Shown here in pieces: positions 20,032 to 29,135 of a stretch of 64,000 nucleotides of DNA (position 1 is the stretch's first letter; the number at the start of each line of letters is the position of its first letter). The notes under the pieces are model-generated. The model searched no databases. It was not told where the DNA came from and worked only from the letters and a program-made list of their open reading frames with translations. The stretch comes from Rhodococcus sp. 06-462-5 (GTDB lineage: Bacteria > Actinomycetota > Actinomycetes > Mycobacteriales > Mycobacteriaceae), in contig NZ_NOYD01000037.1 of assembly GCF_002258315.1 (NCBI RefSeq), forward strand, positions 1-64,000. Reading direction: 5' to 3'. A program made the translations under genes and the position numbers.

Positions 20032-20964
20032 TCAGCGAAGCGCGGTGCGTTCCGCGGACGGACTGATACCGAATCTGCGCTTGTACAGTCGACTGAAGTG
20101 TGCCGCGTCGGAGAAGCACCAACGCCCGGCAACAGCACCGACCGTGGACCTCGCCGCTCGGGCCGAGAGTAGATCTCGGCGGGCACCGTCGAGTCTCATC
20201 TCGCGGATAGTCGCTGTGACAGTGGCGATTTCGCCACCGAACAATCGGTCGAGACTGCGCGCCGACATGGCAAATGCCGCGGCAACGGAATGGTGACACA
20301 GGTCGGGGTCCAGGAGGTGCTGATCGATGTAGGTGAGGATGGCCAGCTTCCTGGCTTGCTCACCTGCTTCGTCGACATCGATGTCAGTACCCGAGGTGAG
20401 GGCACTGCTGATGAGGCTGAGCCCGGCGTCGGCGAAGCGCAGAGCCGAGCCGGAATCGACCGCGTCGTCGGCCGTTTGCGAGAGCGCTGCCCGGACGAAG
20501 GAGTCGAGTACCGCGCCCGGGCCGGAGCCGACGTCATGTGCTCGCTGCATCGTGGCATCGATCAATTTGTGCGGCAGCCGAAGCGCACTGGGCGGGAATG
20601 CCATCACCGCGCAACGCCAGTCGCCCTCCAGCCGCAGATCGTATGCTCGTCGGGTGTCGTAGATTCCGAGCTGCCCCGCACGAATGACCAGTTCGCGATC
20701 GCCCTGCCGCACGATCGCGCGACCCTGCAGTTGCACACACACCTTCACCGCATCGGTGGGTCGTCTGCGCACTGCCGAGCGGGACCGTCGCACCGTCTGC
20801 GGCGAGCCTGCGACCTCGAAGGCACCCAGCGCACCGACCGTGGTGCCCGCGATTCGTCCGGTCAACGGTCGGTCGTCGATGGCCTCGGGCACCAGTCCGG
20901 CAAACGCGTCGCCGAGTTCGTCCCGCCAGCGCTCGTCCCGCCACTGCTCACCGTGCCAGGTCAT
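20032..20964 (-). CDS. AraC-family transcriptional regulator
   Basis: This 310-residue protein has an N-terminal AraC-binding-like domain (about residues 40-190, with VCVQLQGRAIVRQGD and GQLGIYDTRRAY) and a C-terminal double helix-turn-helix (about 210-305, SVAAAFAMSARSLDRLFG, and FSDAAHFSRLYKRRFGISPSAER). Its ATG lies 3 nt beyond the catC stop, so it is probably co-transcribed with the cat genes. Related regulators control aromatic and aliphatic acid or alcohol catabolism. It may control the GMC/aldehyde dehydrogenase pair just downstream; the 160-bp gap before the GMC gene could hold its operator. Confidence 0.9.
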   Translation of the reverse strand: MTWHGEQWRDERWRDELGDAFAGLVPEAIDDRPLTGRIAGTTVGALGAFEVAGSPQTVRRSRSAVRRRPTDAVKVCVQLQGRAIVRQGDRELVIRAGQLGIYDTRRAYDLRLEGDWRCAVMAFPPSALRLPHKLIDATMQRAHDVGSGPGAVLDSFVRAALSQTADDAVDSGSALRFADAGLSLISSALTSGTDIDVDEAGEQARKLAILTYIDQHLLDPDLCHHSVAAAFAMSARSLDRLFGGEIATVTATIREMRLDGARRDLLSARAARSTVGAVAGRWCFSDAAHFSRLYKRRFGISPSAERTALR

Positions 20965-20967
20965 CGC

Positions 20968-21252
20968 TCACACCGCGGAAATGTCCGACGGATGCTTGGC
21001 CAGTGGGCTCACGTCGATACTCATGTACGGGAACAGCGGCAGATTCCACAGAATCTCGTGCAGTCGCTCGTTGTCCCGCACATCGAAGATACTGAGGTTC
21101 GAGTACTGACCTACGAGTCGCCAGATGCTCACCCACTCGCCGTCGCGCTGCAGCTGCTGCGAGTACGCCTTCTCTCTGGCGAGAGTGTCGGTTCGTACGT
21201 CCGCGTCGAGATCCTGCGGCAGCGCGACGTCCATCTTCACAGCAAACAGCAT
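20968..21252 (-). CDS. catC: Muconolactone delta-isomerase
   Basis: This 94-residue protein has the normal length of CatC. It begins MLFAVKMDVALPQDLD and contains REKAYSQQLQRDGEWVSIWR and the C-terminal NLPLFPYMSIDVSPLAKHPSD, all typical of the family. It converts muconolactone to beta-ketoadipate enol-lactone in the catechol branch of the beta-ketoadipate pathway, as a cytoplasmic oligomer. Its start lies 5 nt past the catA stop, in the order catB-catA-catC. Confidence 0.95.
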   Translation of the reverse strand: MLFAVKMDVALPQDLDADVRTDTLAREKAYSQQLQRDGEWVSIWRLVGQYSNLSIFDVRDNERLHEILWNLPLFPYMSIDVSPLAKHPSDISAV

Positions 21253-21257
21253 GTGTC

Positions 21258-22124
21258 TCAGTCCTTGTCGAGTACGAAGTCGTACGTCACTTCTTGGCCA
21301 CCGTCGGCATCCTTCGGGTCCAGAATGAGTTCCGGCTTGACGGCGTTGGCGACGTCGTCGTCGTTGTGCGCGTCACCGGGGAAGTAGAGCTGAGTGGTGA
21401 TCTGCTGGTAGCCGTCGGCGGCGACCTTGAGGTGCAGGTGCGCCGGCCGCCACGGGTGCCAGCCTGCGGCCGAGATGAGATTGCCGCACGCCCCGTCGGT
21501 CGGAATCTGGTAGGGCGCAGGTTTCATGGTGTGGATCCAGAATTGGCCCTGATCGTCGGTGGTCACGGTGCCGCGCAGATTCCATTCGGGGATTCCCGGC
21601 GCGAACTGCGAGTAGAAGCCGTCTGCGTCGGCGTGCCAGATTTCGATGACGGCATGCGGCAGCGGCGATCCGTCCACGGCCTTGACCTGGCCCTGGAACA
21701 GCAGCGGGGTTCCCTTCTCGCCGTCGCGGGTGGGCAGGATTGCGGCCGATCCGAGCTCGGGTGCGTCCGGAACGTAGTACGGGCCTTCGATGGTGCCCTT
21801 GCTGCCCTCGCGGGATTCGCCGGCCACTTCTTCGACCACGTGCTCGACCCAGACGTCGAGGAACAGTGGCCATTCACCGGTCTGACCGACGTTGATGAGC
21901 CATGCCTTGAGCGCGTTGTACTCGTCGTAGGTCACCTTGTGTTCGCGGACCGTCTCGTGGACCGCCGAAAGCACCTGGCGGGCAAGCAGACTGACGCGCT
22001 CGGGTGGAGTGTGGGCAGCGGCCTGCTTGTCGGAGGTGAAGCGCTGGGTGGCGTTCGCACCCGATGCGGCGGCGGTCGCCATCTCGCCGCTCAGGTTGTT
22101 CGTTTCTGCGTGATCGACACTCAT
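21258..22124 (-). CDS. catA: Catechol 1,2-dioxygenase
   Basis: This 288-residue intradiol dioxygenase cleaves catechol to cis,cis-muconate using non-haem Fe(III). A helical dimerisation N-terminus is followed by the catalytic fold with GPYYVPDAPE (iron Tyr), HADADGFYSQF, APYQIPTDGACG (second Tyr) and RPAHLHLKV (the His-x-His iron pair). The start is ATG 22124 with AAGGAG upstream; the open frame extends further but without similarity. It sits between catB and catC. Confidence 0.96.
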   Translation of the reverse strand: MSVDHAETNNLSGEMATAAASGANATQRFTSDKQAAAHTPPERVSLLARQVLSAVHETVREHKVTYDEYNALKAWLINVGQTGEWPLFLDVWVEHVVEEVAGESREGSKGTIEGPYYVPDAPELGSAAILPTRDGEKGTPLLFQGQVKAVDGSPLPHAVIEIWHADADGFYSQFAPGIPEWNLRGTVTTDDQGQFWIHTMKPAPYQIPTDGACGNLISAAGWHPWRPAHLHLKVAADGYQQITTQLYFPGDAHNDDDVANAVKPELILDPKDADGGQEVTYDFVLDKD

Positions 22125-22164
22125 GTCTGCTCCTTGTGTAAAAGTGTTGTTCGGGGGCTGAAAA

Positions 22165-23268
22165 TCATTGGTCGGTTCGGTATTTCGCGAGTTTGTCCGG
22201 GTCGATGCGCACACCGAGTCCCGAGCCCGGCAGGACACTGAGCGTGCCGTCCCGAATTTCGAGGCTCTCGGTGAGAAGGTCGTCGCTCATGTCGAGGAAG
22301 TTGGACAGCTCGCCTGCCCGACGCGACGTCAGGTCGAACGCGGCACCGAATGCGACGGTGCACGCCGTCCCGAGTTGTCCGTCGATCTGGTTGCCCATCA
22401 CCACGTCGACTCCGAGGCCCTCGCACAGGTGGTGGGTCCGCTGCGACGTCGTGAATCCGGTACGAGCGGTCTTGATGCTCACCGCGGTCGCGGAACCACC
22501 GAGAATTTCCCGGGTGACCTCGGCCGGTGTGGTCGCCGATTCGTCGGCCACGAAGGGGACGTCGAGTTGTTGGACCAGCCAACGGCGGCCGAGGACGTCG
22601 TCGGCCGGGCACAGTTCCTCGGCGAGGGTCAGTCCGAGGTCGGACATCTCTTTCATGGCGCGTGCAGATTCGGCAGCGGTCCAGCCACGATTGCCGTCGA
22701 CATACAGTTCGGTGTCGGCACCGAGGCCCTCGCGGAGTGCGCGGACGACCGCGATGTCGAGGCCTATCGGTCGGCGGCCGACCTTGACCTTGAAGATGTC
22801 GATTCCGTACGTCTCCCGCATCTTGATGGCTTCGTCGACCATCGCTGCCGGCGTGTCGAACCCGAGCATGTGGCTCACTCGCATCCGGTCGGTGTATCCG
22901 CCGAGCAATTCGGTGACGGGGAGGTCGAGTGTCTGCCCCAGTGCGTCCCAGATCGCCATGTCAACCGCCGATTTGGCCACCGGATTGCCAACGGTGCGAG
23001 CCAGTTTCGCATGCACCACCTCGCGCTCGACGAGGGTGAGGCCGATGATCGCGGGGGCGAAGAGGGTCTCGATCACCGCAGCCACTCCGCGCTGGGTCTC
23101 GCCGTAGGTGAAGGGTCGGGGTGGAGCATCGGCGATACCGACGATGCCGTCGTCGGTGTGCACCCGAACCAACACGTGATCGGCCGCAGCGACCTCACCG
23201 CTGGCGAACTTCAGCGGTTTTCGGTACGGGATCGAATATGGGATCGCGTCGACGGCGACGATCTTCAT
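22165..23268 (-). CDS. catB: Muconate cycloisomerase
   Basis: This 367-residue enolase-superfamily enzyme converts cis,cis-muconate to muconolactone. It shows the catalytic lysine motif FKVKVGRR, the metal ligands in VDGNRGW, AEELCP and VADESA, and SIKTAR with the second Lys. The ATG overlaps the stop of the upstream LysR gene (ATGA), so the regulator and catB are translationally coupled. It is the first enzyme gene of the catB-catA-catC run. Confidence 0.95.
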   Translation of the reverse strand: MKIVAVDAIPYSIPYRKPLKFASGEVAAADHVLVRVHTDDGIVGIADAPPRPFTYGETQRGVAAVIETLFAPAIIGLTLVEREVVHAKLARTVGNPVAKSAVDMAIWDALGQTLDLPVTELLGGYTDRMRVSHMLGFDTPAAMVDEAIKMRETYGIDIFKVKVGRRPIGLDIAVVRALREGLGADTELYVDGNRGWTAAESARAMKEMSDLGLTLAEELCPADDVLGRRWLVQQLDVPFVADESATTPAEVTREILGGSATAVSIKTARTGFTTSQRTHHLCEGLGVDVVMGNQIDGQLGTACTVAFGAAFDLTSRRAGELSNFLDMSDDLLTESLEIRDGTLSVLPGSGLGVRIDPDKLAKYRTDQ

Positions 23269-24191
23269 GCAATGTCCTTCGGCTGGGAGGGGACGGATCG
23301 CTCGAGGCGGGGCAGAACGCCCGCGTCTTCGAGGGCACCGACGAGCGCATCGACGAGTGCAGAGGGCCTGTCTCGGCACCAGGCCAACGCCAGATCGATG
23401 GTGCTCGCGCCGGCGATGTCGCGGAACACAACACCGTTCAACTGCAGGGCACGAACGGATTCCGGAACCAACGCAACACCCAATCCCGCTGCGACGAGTG
23501 CCAGCAGGACCGAAGTATCCGGGGCCTCGTGTTCACGACGGGGGCTGAAACCTGCTGCGCGACAACTCGACACCACAGCTTCGTTGACGACCGAATGAGT
23601 GTCGGAGTACATCACGAAGTCCTCGTGGGCCAGATCGGCGACGTCGAGCGCCGGTTCGGTGGAGAACCGATGATCGACGGGCAGCGCGAGCACCATCGAT
23701 TCCGTGGTGATGGTGCGCAACACCAGATCGTCGCCCGCAACAGGTGGTCGCAGCACAGCGACGTCGAGATGTTCCGAGCGCAGCCCGTCGACCTGCGCCG
23801 GGGTCAGCAGGTCGCCGTGAATTTCCAAGGCGATGCCGGGCAGCCTCTGTTTGATCGCTCGCGCAATCGGCGGTAGCTGGTCGAAGGCAGCGGTACCGGT
23901 GAAGCCGATGCGTACCAACCCGTATCGGCCCTCGGCGATCCTTCGGACTCCTCGCGCGCTCTGCTCGAGGTTGTCGAGGTTGCGGAGCGTTTCTCGGTAG
24001 AAGAACTCTCCCGCCGGAGTAAGGCTCACCTGGCGGGTTGTCCTGGCCAACAGCGTCACACCCAGCTCGGCCTCCAACTGGCGAACCGATTGCGACAACG
24101 CCGGCTGAGCCAGGTGCAGCCGCGTAGCGGCTTGCCCGAAGTGCCGAGTCTCGGCCACGGCCACGAAGTGGTACAGGTGCCGAAGTTCCAT
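23265..24191 (-). CDS. LysR-type regulator of catechol/benzoate genes
   Basis: This 308-residue protein has an N-terminal winged HTH (MELRHLYHFVAVAETRHFGQAATRLHLAQPALSQS, written here as one short helix block beginning MELRHLYHF) and a periplasmic-binding-like effector domain (GLVRIGFTGTAAFDQLPP, DVAVLRPP). It resembles CatR/BenM-type muconate sensors. Unusually, it is the first gene of the cat run and overlaps catB by 4 nt, rather than being divergent from catB. It is divergent from benA, and a TTGATA-N9-TATCAA dyad lies in the gap. Confidence 0.9.
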   Translation of the reverse strand: MELRHLYHFVAVAETRHFGQAATRLHLAQPALSQSVRQLEAELGVTLLARTTRQVSLTPAGEFFYRETLRNLDNLEQSARGVRRIAEGRYGLVRIGFTGTAAFDQLPPIARAIKQRLPGIALEIHGDLLTPAQVDGLRSEHLDVAVLRPPVAGDDLVLRTITTESMVLALPVDHRFSTEPALDVADLAHEDFVMYSDTHSVVNEAVVSSCRAAGFSPRREHEAPDTSVLLALVAAGLGVALVPESVRALQLNGVVFRDIAGASTIDLALAWCRDRPSALVDALVGALEDAGVLPRLERSVPSQPKDIA

Positions 24192-24277
24192 GACCGAGCC
24201 TTTCTGTTCGTCCAGGGGGTGACCCCGACCACACTAGAGGCCCAATCCATCGTTGACAAAGACCTATTTGCGGCCGA

Positions 24278-24298
24278 TTGATAAGCCATAAATATCAA
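24278..24298. promoter_or_regulatory. LysR-type operator candidate (TTGATA-N9-TATCAA)
   Basis: A perfect 6-bp dyad with a 9-bp spacer fits the T-N11-A pattern bound by LysR-type regulators. It lies 87 bp in front of the LysR gene and 102 bp in front of benA, and is much more AT-rich than its surroundings. It could serve autoregulation of the LysR-cat run and effects on benA. Confidence 0.6.
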
Positions 24299-24316
24299 TA
24301 GACCCCCAGGTTGGGC

Positions 24317-24338
24317 CTAGGCAAAGCCCTGGTGTGAC
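24317..24338 (+). promoter_or_regulatory. 22-bp ben box, copy 1 (upstream of benA)
   Basis: The 22 bases beginning CTAGGCAAAGCCC and ending TGGTGTGAC are identical to 31876-31897 upstream of benK. Such identity in two non-coding regions of the same regulon suggests a binding site, most likely for the LuxR-type BenR encoded between them. The box ends 61 bp before the benA start. Confidence 0.7.
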
Positions 24339-24399
24339 GGCGACCACTCCCTGACACAGTCGCTTGTAATCGACTTCGAAGCGCCTGGAGGAACCCGAT

Positions 24400-25785
24400 A
24401 TGACCGACATGCTGGATCACGTACATAACACGATCGACAGAGCGGTGATCGACGATGTCGCGGCGGGCATCTACCGCGCCAACCGCAGCATCTTCACCGA
24501 CGAGGAGGTTTTCGAGCTCGAGATGAAGCACATCTTCGAGGGCAATTGGATCTACCTGGCCCACGAAAGTCAGCTCCCGAACAACGGCGATTACTTCACG
24601 GTGCACATGGGTCGACAGCCCGTTGTCATCACCCGTGACAAGGACGGCGAGCTGCATTGCCTCATCAACGCCTGCGCCCATCGCGGTGCGATGCTGTGCC
24701 GACGCAAGACGGACAACCGCACCACGCTCACCTGTCCGTTCCACGGCTGGACGTTCCGAAACGACGGCACACTGCTGAAGGTCAAGGATCCCGACGGTGC
24801 CGGCTACCCCGACACGTTCGACGTCGACGGATCGCACAACCTCACCAAGGTGCCCCGCTTCGAGAGCTACCGCGGATTCCTCTTCGCGAGCCTGAACGAC
24901 GACGTCTCGACCCTGTCCGAGCACCTCGGTGACACGACGAAGGTCATCGACATGCTCGTCGACCAGTCACCCGAGGGCCTTGAAGTCCTCCGTGGATCCT
25001 CGTCGTACACCTTCGACGGAAACTGGAAAGTGCAGGCGGAGAACGGGGCCGACGGCTATCACGTCAGTGCCGTGCATTGGAACTACGCCGCGACCACCTC
25101 GCGCCGCAACAACGGTGAATCGAAGAACACCACCAAGGCGCTCGACGCCGGGGGCTGGGGCAAGTCCGGCGGTGGCTACTGGTCCTACCCCAACGGCCAT
25201 CTCTGCTTGTGGACCTGGGCGGCCAACCCCCAGGACCGCCCGCTGTGGGACCAGATGGACGCGTTGAAGGAGAAGTTCGGCGACGCGAAGGGCGAATTCA
25301 TGGTGAAGGGTTCACGCAACCTGTGCCTGTACCCGAACGTCTATCTGATGGACCAGTTCAGCACACAGATCCGGCACTTCCGGCCGATCGCGCCGAACAA
25401 GACCGAGGTCACCATCTACTGCATCGCTCCCAAGGGTGAGAGCAAAGAGGCTCGCGCACATCGGATCCGGCAGTACGAGGACTTCTTCAACGCCTCCGGC
25501 ATGGCGACACCCGACGACCTGGAGGAGTTCCGCTCGTGCCAACTGACGTTCCAGGCGACCAATGCGCCGTGGAACGACATGAGCCGCGGCGCGGAGCACT
25601 GGCTCACCGGACCCGACCCGGTGGCCGAGGCACTCGACATGCCCGGTGTCATCTCGGCGGGTGTCAAGAACGAAGACGAGGGCCTGTTCCCCGTCCAACA
25701 CGGCTACTGGCGCAGAACCCTGCTCGCTGCCCTCGACAAGCAGCGCGAAGCCGACTCCGCACCCGTTGCAGCACAGGAGGTCTGA
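24400..25785 (+). CDS. benA: Benzoate 1,2-dioxygenase, alpha (Rieske) subunit
   Basis: This 461-residue ring-hydroxylating oxygenase large subunit has a Rieske centre CAHRGAMLC...CPFHGW (Cys-x-His and Cys-x2-His, about residues 91-115). It also has the mononuclear iron motif [13 protein letters not shown] (Asp, His, His, about residues 217-229). With BenB it dihydroxylates benzoate at C1-C2. ATG 24400 follows GGAGGA. It is divergent from the LysR gene, and its upstream region has the LysR dyad and the 22-bp ben box. It is the first gene of a probable benABC/D operon. Confidence 0.96.
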   Translation: MTDMLDHVHNTIDRAVIDDVAAGIYRANRSIFTDEEVFELEMKHIFEGNWIYLAHESQLPNNGDYFTVHMGRQPVVITRDKDGELHCLINACAHRGAMLCRRKTDNRTTLTCPFHGWTFRNDGTLLKVKDPDGAGYPDTFDVDGSHNLTKVPRFESYRGFLFASLNDDVSTLSEHLGDTTKVIDMLVDQSPEGLEVLRGSSSYTFDGNWKVQAENGADGYHVSAVHWNYAATTSRRNNGESKNTTKALDAGGWGKSGGGYWSYPNGHLCLWTWAANPQDRPLWDQMDALKEKFGDAKGEFMVKGSRNLCLYPNVYLMDQFSTQIRHFRPIAPNKTEVTIYCIAPKGESKEARAHRIRQYEDFFNASGMATPDDLEEFRSCQLTFQATNAPWNDMSRGAEHWLTGPDPVAEALDMPGVISAGVKNEDEGLFPVQHGYWRRTLLAALDKQREADSAPVAAQEV

Positions 25786-25786
25786 C

Positions 25787-26326
25787 ATGACTGCCACCGT
25801 CGACAACACCGATACCGACCGTGCCGCCTCGTCTCGGCTGATCACCCAGTCCTCCATCGAGCAATTCCTCTACCGCGAAGCGCGCTACCTCGACGATCGC
25901 GAGTTCGAGAAGTGGCTCACGTGCTACGCGGACGACGTCGAGTACTGGATGCCCTGCTGGGACGACAACGACCTGCTCACCGAGGATCCGCAGACCGACA
26001 TTTCGCTGATCTACTACGAGAACAAAGGTGGGCTGGAGGATCGGGTGTTCCGCATCCGGACCGAACGGTCCAGTGCCACGTCGATACCCGAACCACGGAC
26101 CAGTCACAACATCAGCAACGTCGAGGTCATCGAACGTCGGGGAGATATCGTCGACGTTCGATTCAACTGGCACACGATGTACTTCCGCTACAAGACCATC
26201 GATCCGTACTACGGAACATCGTTCTACACGGTCGACTTTTCCGGCGACTCGCCGCTCATCCGGCGCAAGACCGTGGTGCTGAAGAACGACTACATCCATC
26301 ACGTCGTCGACATCTATCACTTCTGA
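25787..26326 (+). CDS. benB: Benzoate 1,2-dioxygenase, beta subunit
   Basis: This 179-residue protein has the NTF2-like fold of ring-hydroxylating dioxygenase small subunits (QFLYREARYLDDREFEKW, YADDVEYWMPCW, RTSHNISNVEV, RRKTVVLKNDYI). It is structural in the alpha3-beta3 dioxygenase. ATG 25787 follows the benA stop by one base and has GGAGGT upstream. The next gene begins 31 bp downstream. Confidence 0.95.
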   Translation: MTATVDNTDTDRAASSRLITQSSIEQFLYREARYLDDREFEKWLTCYADDVEYWMPCWDDNDLLTEDPQTDISLIYYENKGGLEDRVFRIRTERSSATSIPEPRTSHNISNVEVIERRGDIVDVRFNWHTMYFRYKTIDPYYGTSFYTVDFSGDSPLIRRKTVVLKNDYIHHVVDIYHF

Positions 26327-26357
26327 TCGATCTGCCGTAATCCCGAGGAGTTCCATC

Positions 26358-29075
26358 GTGAGTCATTCCGTCGCACTGTCTTTCGAGGACGGTGTCACCC
26401 GCTTCATCACCTGCGAGGACGAACAGACCGTCGCCGACGCCGCCTATCGCTCGCGGATCAACATCCCTCTCGATTGCCGGGACGGTGCGTGCGGAACCTG
26501 CAAGGCCTTGTGCGAATCGGGGGAGTACGACGGCGGTACCTACCTCGACGACGCGCTCTCGCAGTCCGAATCGGACGAGGGCTACTGCCTGCCCTGCAGC
26601 ATGAAGCCCACCTCCGATCTCGTACTGCAGATCGCCAGCACATCGGCGGTGGCGAAAACCCAAGCGGCAACGCATGACACGGTCGTGACCGCCGTGGAGA
26701 AACTCTCTCCGACGACGGTCAGGCTCGCCGTCGAGGCACCGGCAGACCGAGCACTCGCCTTTCTTCCGGGCCAATACGTGAACATCACCGTCCCCGGGTC
26801 CGAGGAAACCAGGTCCTATTCCTTCAGTTGCGTGTCGGGATCCGACGAGCTGGAGTTCCTGGTCAAGCTCACCCCGGGTGGCCTGATGTCCACCTACCTG
26901 AACGACACGGCGGCCGTGGGGGACAAGATCTCGTTCACCGGCCCACACGGCAGTTTCTTTCTGCGCGAGGCTCAGCGGCCTGCGCTGCTGTTGGCCGGCG
27001 GGACCGGGCTGGCCCCGATCCTGTCGATTCTGCGTACCCTGGCGGCCGAATCGAGCAGTCGTCCAGTGCATCTCGTGTATGGAGTCAGCACCGACGACGA
27101 CGTCGTCCAGCTGGACGAACTCGCCGATCTGGCAAGTGCGCTCGACTCGTTCACGTGGGATCACTGCGTCTCGGATCCCCGCACCACGGCTACGAACAAG
27201 GGGTACGTCACCGCCCTGTTGACCGACGCACACCTCAACGGCGGTGATATCGCGGTCTACCTCTGCGGTCCGCCTCCGATGGTCGAGGCCGTCCGAATGC
27301 ACTTCACCGAGGCCGGAATCGAACCGACCGGCTTCTACTACGAGAAGTTCGCGCCGTCCTCGGCAGCTGTGAAGGAGAGTCTCGACGACACCGATTCTGC
27401 GACGGAGGTTCTGGCGAACGACGACCGGCAACCGACCATCGACGCGGCAGTCGCCACAGTCGATGCCGACGTCGTACCTGCAGCATCGGCCGACCTCGAA
27501 CCCGCTCTCGACGGCAGGCGCATCTTCGGACGAGCGGTGTTCGGCAGTCGCGTAAGGGAACCTCTGCACGAGCGAAACACGGGCTTCTCGGCGTCCGACG
27601 AGGCGGAAACCATGCGCGCGATCGCAGGTCAGCGCGTCGCCGTGGCCGGCTCGACGGCCGACCGGGGCGGGTTGGACGAGAGCCTAGACCTGGCCCTGAC
27701 CCCGGAGGCGCACTCCGTTGCAGCGCAACGTATCTGGCCGCCGCGAGATATTCAGCCGCTCGTCGTGCGGAGTTCCGAAGTTACCCCGGTGTCTGCCTCG
27801 AATTCGGGGTACGAGATCGGCGAGGAACATCCCTCCGTGCATGAGTCGGACGCGGTGTTCGAGGCCAGGCGCGCCCTCGAACTCGGTGCCCTCGAACTCG
27901 TGATCGGCCGACTGTCATCGCAGCAGATCTCCGGCTACCGATTGCTGGCGGAGACCACCACCCGCTACGTCGACGGAGATCGGTTCGTCGACGCCGCCGC
28001 CTACACCGAGACCAACGCTGCCTTCCACGATTACCTCTTCACCCAGACGGGCAACGAGCACCTGCTGCAGGCTTATCGGGCCCTCGGGGTCAAAGCGGCG
28101 ATGGAGGACGTGCTGCGTAACGCGACCTGGTGTGATCCGCTCTGCGCTCAGGACCACTTGGACATCGTCGACGCGTTCGAGGCCGAGGACCGTGCGCGCG
28201 CACGGACGCTGATCGCCGATCACGCCGACCGCTCGAAGGCGACGATGAAACGCGCCATGCACGAATCCCGGTCGAACAAACGCCCCAAGTTCGTCAGCCC
28301 GGGTCGGTTCGCAGGCAAGGTCGTGCTGATCACCGGCGCGGCTCAGGGCATCGGGGAATGCGTCGCCCGGCGCATCGGTGCCGAAGGCGGATCGCTGATC
28401 CTGGCCGACCGGTCCGAGTTGGTGGAATCGCTCACCGAGGAATTTCGGCGAGACGGCGTCGAGGCTGCCCCCGTGATCGCAGACCTCGAAACATGGGACG
28501 GCGCTTCGGCGGTGGTCGACGCCGCACTCGCCGCGCACGGTCGCATCGACGTGTCCATTCACGTTGTCGGCGGCACCATCTGGGCCAAACCGCTCGCCGA
28601 GTACCCGCCCGAGCAGATCGAGAAGGAAATTTCCCGCTCGCTCTTTCCGACGCTGTGGTCCTGCCGAGCCGTGATCCCACACATGATCGAACGTGGTGCC
28701 GGCACCATCGTCAACGTCTCCTCGGTCGCGACCCGCGGCATCCACCGGGTCCCCTACGCAGCAGCGAAGGGCGGCGTCAACGCGATCACTGCGACTCTGG
28801 CACTCGAGGCGGCACCGCATGGTGTTCGTGTGGTGGCCACCGCTCCAGGCGGAACCGACGCACCGGCACGGCGCGTTGCTCGCGGGCCCGCGCCCTCCAG
28901 CGACCAGGAGAAGGACTGGTACCAGGCCATCGTCGACCAAACGGTGGAGTCCTCGCTGCTCAAACGCTACGGAACACTCGACGAGCAGGCCGCGGCGATC
29001 TGCTTCCTCGCCTCCGACGAGGCGTCGTACATCACCGGCACCGTGCTCCCGGTGGCCGGCGGCGATCCGGGCTGA
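26358..29075 (+). CDS. Fusion: BenC reductase + FCD-like domain + BenD diol dehydrogenase
   Basis: One uninterrupted 905-residue frame starts at GTG with GAGGAG upstream. Residues 1-~95: plant-type 2Fe-2S ferredoxin (DCRDGACGTCK, CLPC). Residues ~100-335: FAD/NAD reductase (RSYSFS, LAGGTGLAPILSIL, CGPPPMVEAV, ending YYEKF), together a full BenC. Residues ~335-490: low-complexity, Asp/Ala-rich linker with no recognised fold. Residues ~495-640: an FCD-like helical domain as in GntR-family sensors (RRALELGALELVIGRL, AAFHDYLFTQTGNEHLL, QDHLDIVDAFEAED, ADH). Residues ~650-905: short-chain dehydrogenase with TGAAQGIG and PYAAAKGG, matching BenD, which oxidises the benzoate cis-diol to catechol with CO2 loss. 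BenC and BenD are usually separate proteins; the FCD-like insert is unusual. Confidence 0.9.
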   Translation: MSHSVALSFEDGVTRFITCEDEQTVADAAYRSRINIPLDCRDGACGTCKALCESGEYDGGTYLDDALSQSESDEGYCLPCSMKPTSDLVLQIASTSAVAKTQAATHDTVVTAVEKLSPTTVRLAVEAPADRALAFLPGQYVNITVPGSEETRSYSFSCVSGSDELEFLVKLTPGGLMSTYLNDTAAVGDKISFTGPHGSFFLREAQRPALLLAGGTGLAPILSILRTLAAESSSRPVHLVYGVSTDDDVVQLDELADLASALDSFTWDHCVSDPRTTATNKGYVTALLTDAHLNGGDIAVYLCGPPPMVEAVRMHFTEAGIEPTGFYYEKFAPSSAAVKESLDDTDSATEVLANDDRQPTIDAAVATVDADVVPAASADLEPALDGRRIFGRAVFGSRVREPLHERNTGFSASDEAETMRAIAGQRVAVAGSTADRGGLDESLDLALTPEAHSVAAQRIWPPRDIQPLVVRSSEVTPVSASNSGYEIGEEHPSVHESDAVFEARRALELGALELVIGRLSSQQISGYRLLAETTTRYVDGDRFVDAAAYTETNAAFHDYLFTQTGNEHLLQAYRALGVKAAMEDVLRNATWCDPLCAQDHLDIVDAFEAEDRARARTLIADHADRSKATMKRAMHESRSNKRPKFVSPGRFAGKVVLITGAAQGIGECVARRIGAEGGSLILADRSELVESLTEEFRRDGVEAAPVIADLETWDGASAVVDAALAAHGRIDVSIHVVGGTIWAKPLAEYPPEQIEKEISRSLFPTLWSCRAVIPHMIERGAGTIVNVSSVATRGIHRVPYAAAKGGVNAITATLALEAAPHGVRVVATAPGGTDAPARRVARGPAPSSDQEKDWYQAIVDQTVESSLLKRYGTLDEQAAAICFLASDEASYITGTVLPVAGGDPG

Positions 29076-29135
29076 GTCATGACGGTGTTGGTTCGATTGC
29101 CGGACGCACTCCGGCTCCGCGGATACGGTGGCGTC

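Noticed and set aside
22168..23598. Plus-strand frame of about 476 codons over catB
   Set aside because: It is antisense to catB and the LysR gene; the translation has no family features.
26256..27569. Minus-strand frame of about 437 codons over benB/benC
   Set aside because: It is a shadow of the benC ferredoxin/reductase region.
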